DNA of 5,898 bases from Bacteroidaceae bacterium (GTDB lineage: Bacteria; Bacteroidota; Bacteroidia; Bacteroidales; Bacteroidaceae), in the NCBI GenBank assembly GCA_016302435.1, contig JAEDNQ010000138.1, positions 1 through 5,898 on the forward strand, in the 5' to 3' direction. Below, one piece after another: positions 5,819-5,898 of the stretch. Below the pieces are notes generated by a model, which was not told the origin of the DNA, searched no databases, and saw only the letters and a program-made list of their open reading frames with translations. Position numbers and translations under genes: made by a program. Position 1 is the first letter of the stretch, and every line of letters begins with the position of its first letter.

Positions 5819-5898
5819 TCGATTCTGAAACGTGGGGGCGAAAACGCTCGCGCGGACGGCTGGAGCAAGGACACGGCTGACTGAGGAATCAGCATATT
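5819..5898 (+). other. GC-rich, hairpin-forming leader or possible small RNA (cut by the window end)
   Basis: Starting right after the promoter, this segment has no ATG and no plausible plus-strand reading frame, yet is far more GC-rich than the other intergenic DNA here. Stems I can draw: GGGCG (5836-5840) with CGCTC (5845-5849) around an AAAA loop, one pair being G-U; and GCTGA (5876-5880) with TCAGC (5889-5893) around an 8-base loop. GCTC (5846-5849) could alternatively pair with GAGC (5863-5866). A near-repeat GGACGGCTG / GGACACGGCTG is also present. I could not match it to tmRNA, RNase P, SRP or a riboswitch class that I know, so it may simply be the 5' leader of the next gene. Confidence 0.35.

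Noticed and set aside
5162..5895. Minus-strand open frames opposite the end of cyuA (5162-5689 and 5503-5895)
   Set aside because: They are low-complexity antisense frames produced by the high GC at third codon positions of cyuA; no motif, no start context, and the longer one would cross the rightward promoter.
5819..5898. tRNA, tmRNA or RNase P RNA at the right edge
   Set aside because: I could not find the T-loop, acceptor or conserved core sequences of any of these; GAGGAA at 5884 is not followed by the RNase P core sequence.
1..5898. CRISPR array, insertion sequence or phage element
   Set aside because: No regularly spaced repeats, transposase, integrase or terminal inverted repeats are visible on either strand.

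Overview
The window looks like a chromosomal piece of a gut- or rumen-type member of the Bacteroidales, most likely Prevotella-like. The evidence is three matches or near-matches to the Bacteroidetes housekeeping promoter (TTTG, then TAnnTTTG), translation starts without a clear Shine-Dalgarno sequence, a GH10 xylanase whose barrel is interrupted by binding modules (an architecture known from gut Bacteroidetes), and a Prevotella-style C-terminal tail (YDIQGKR...LPAGMYIVGGKKVFIR). The genus is an inference; no rRNA or other taxonomic marker is present.

Layout. Positions 1-279 hold no convincing gene. They are AT-rich and contain short tandem repeats and an 8-bp inverted repeat. Positions 280-1761 (minus strand) encode a secreted GH43 glycosidase, probably a beta-xylosidase or alpha-L-arabinofuranosidase. 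The gap 1762-1904 holds a perfect 15-bp stem-loop with T runs on both sides. Positions 1905-4250 (minus) encode a large secreted GH10 endo-xylanase with about 300 residues inserted in the catalytic domain. The divergent gap 4251-4483 holds outward-facing promoters for the xylanase and for the next gene. Positions 4484-5773 (plus) encode a CyuA/YhaM-family protein (UPF0597, Fe-S L-cysteine desulfidase / serine dehydratase alpha-like). Just after its stop lies a very good sigma-ABfr promoter (5783-5813), followed by a GC-rich segment that can fold into hairpins and runs off the window end.

Function. The two minus-strand genes form a small xylan-degrading pair: the GH10 enzyme cuts the xylan backbone and the GH43 enzyme trims the resulting oligosaccharides or side chains. 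No SusC/SusD, transporter or regulator is visible, so a full polysaccharide utilisation locus cannot be claimed. The CyuA-like gene is metabolically unrelated (cysteine or serine breakdown to pyruvate and ammonia, with sulfide if the substrate is cysteine) and appears to be only a divergent neighbour.

I see no strong case for a wholly new system. The points most worth a second look are the split xylanase with an extra orphan module start, the stem-loop between the two xylan genes, and the promoter-driven structured segment at the right edge.
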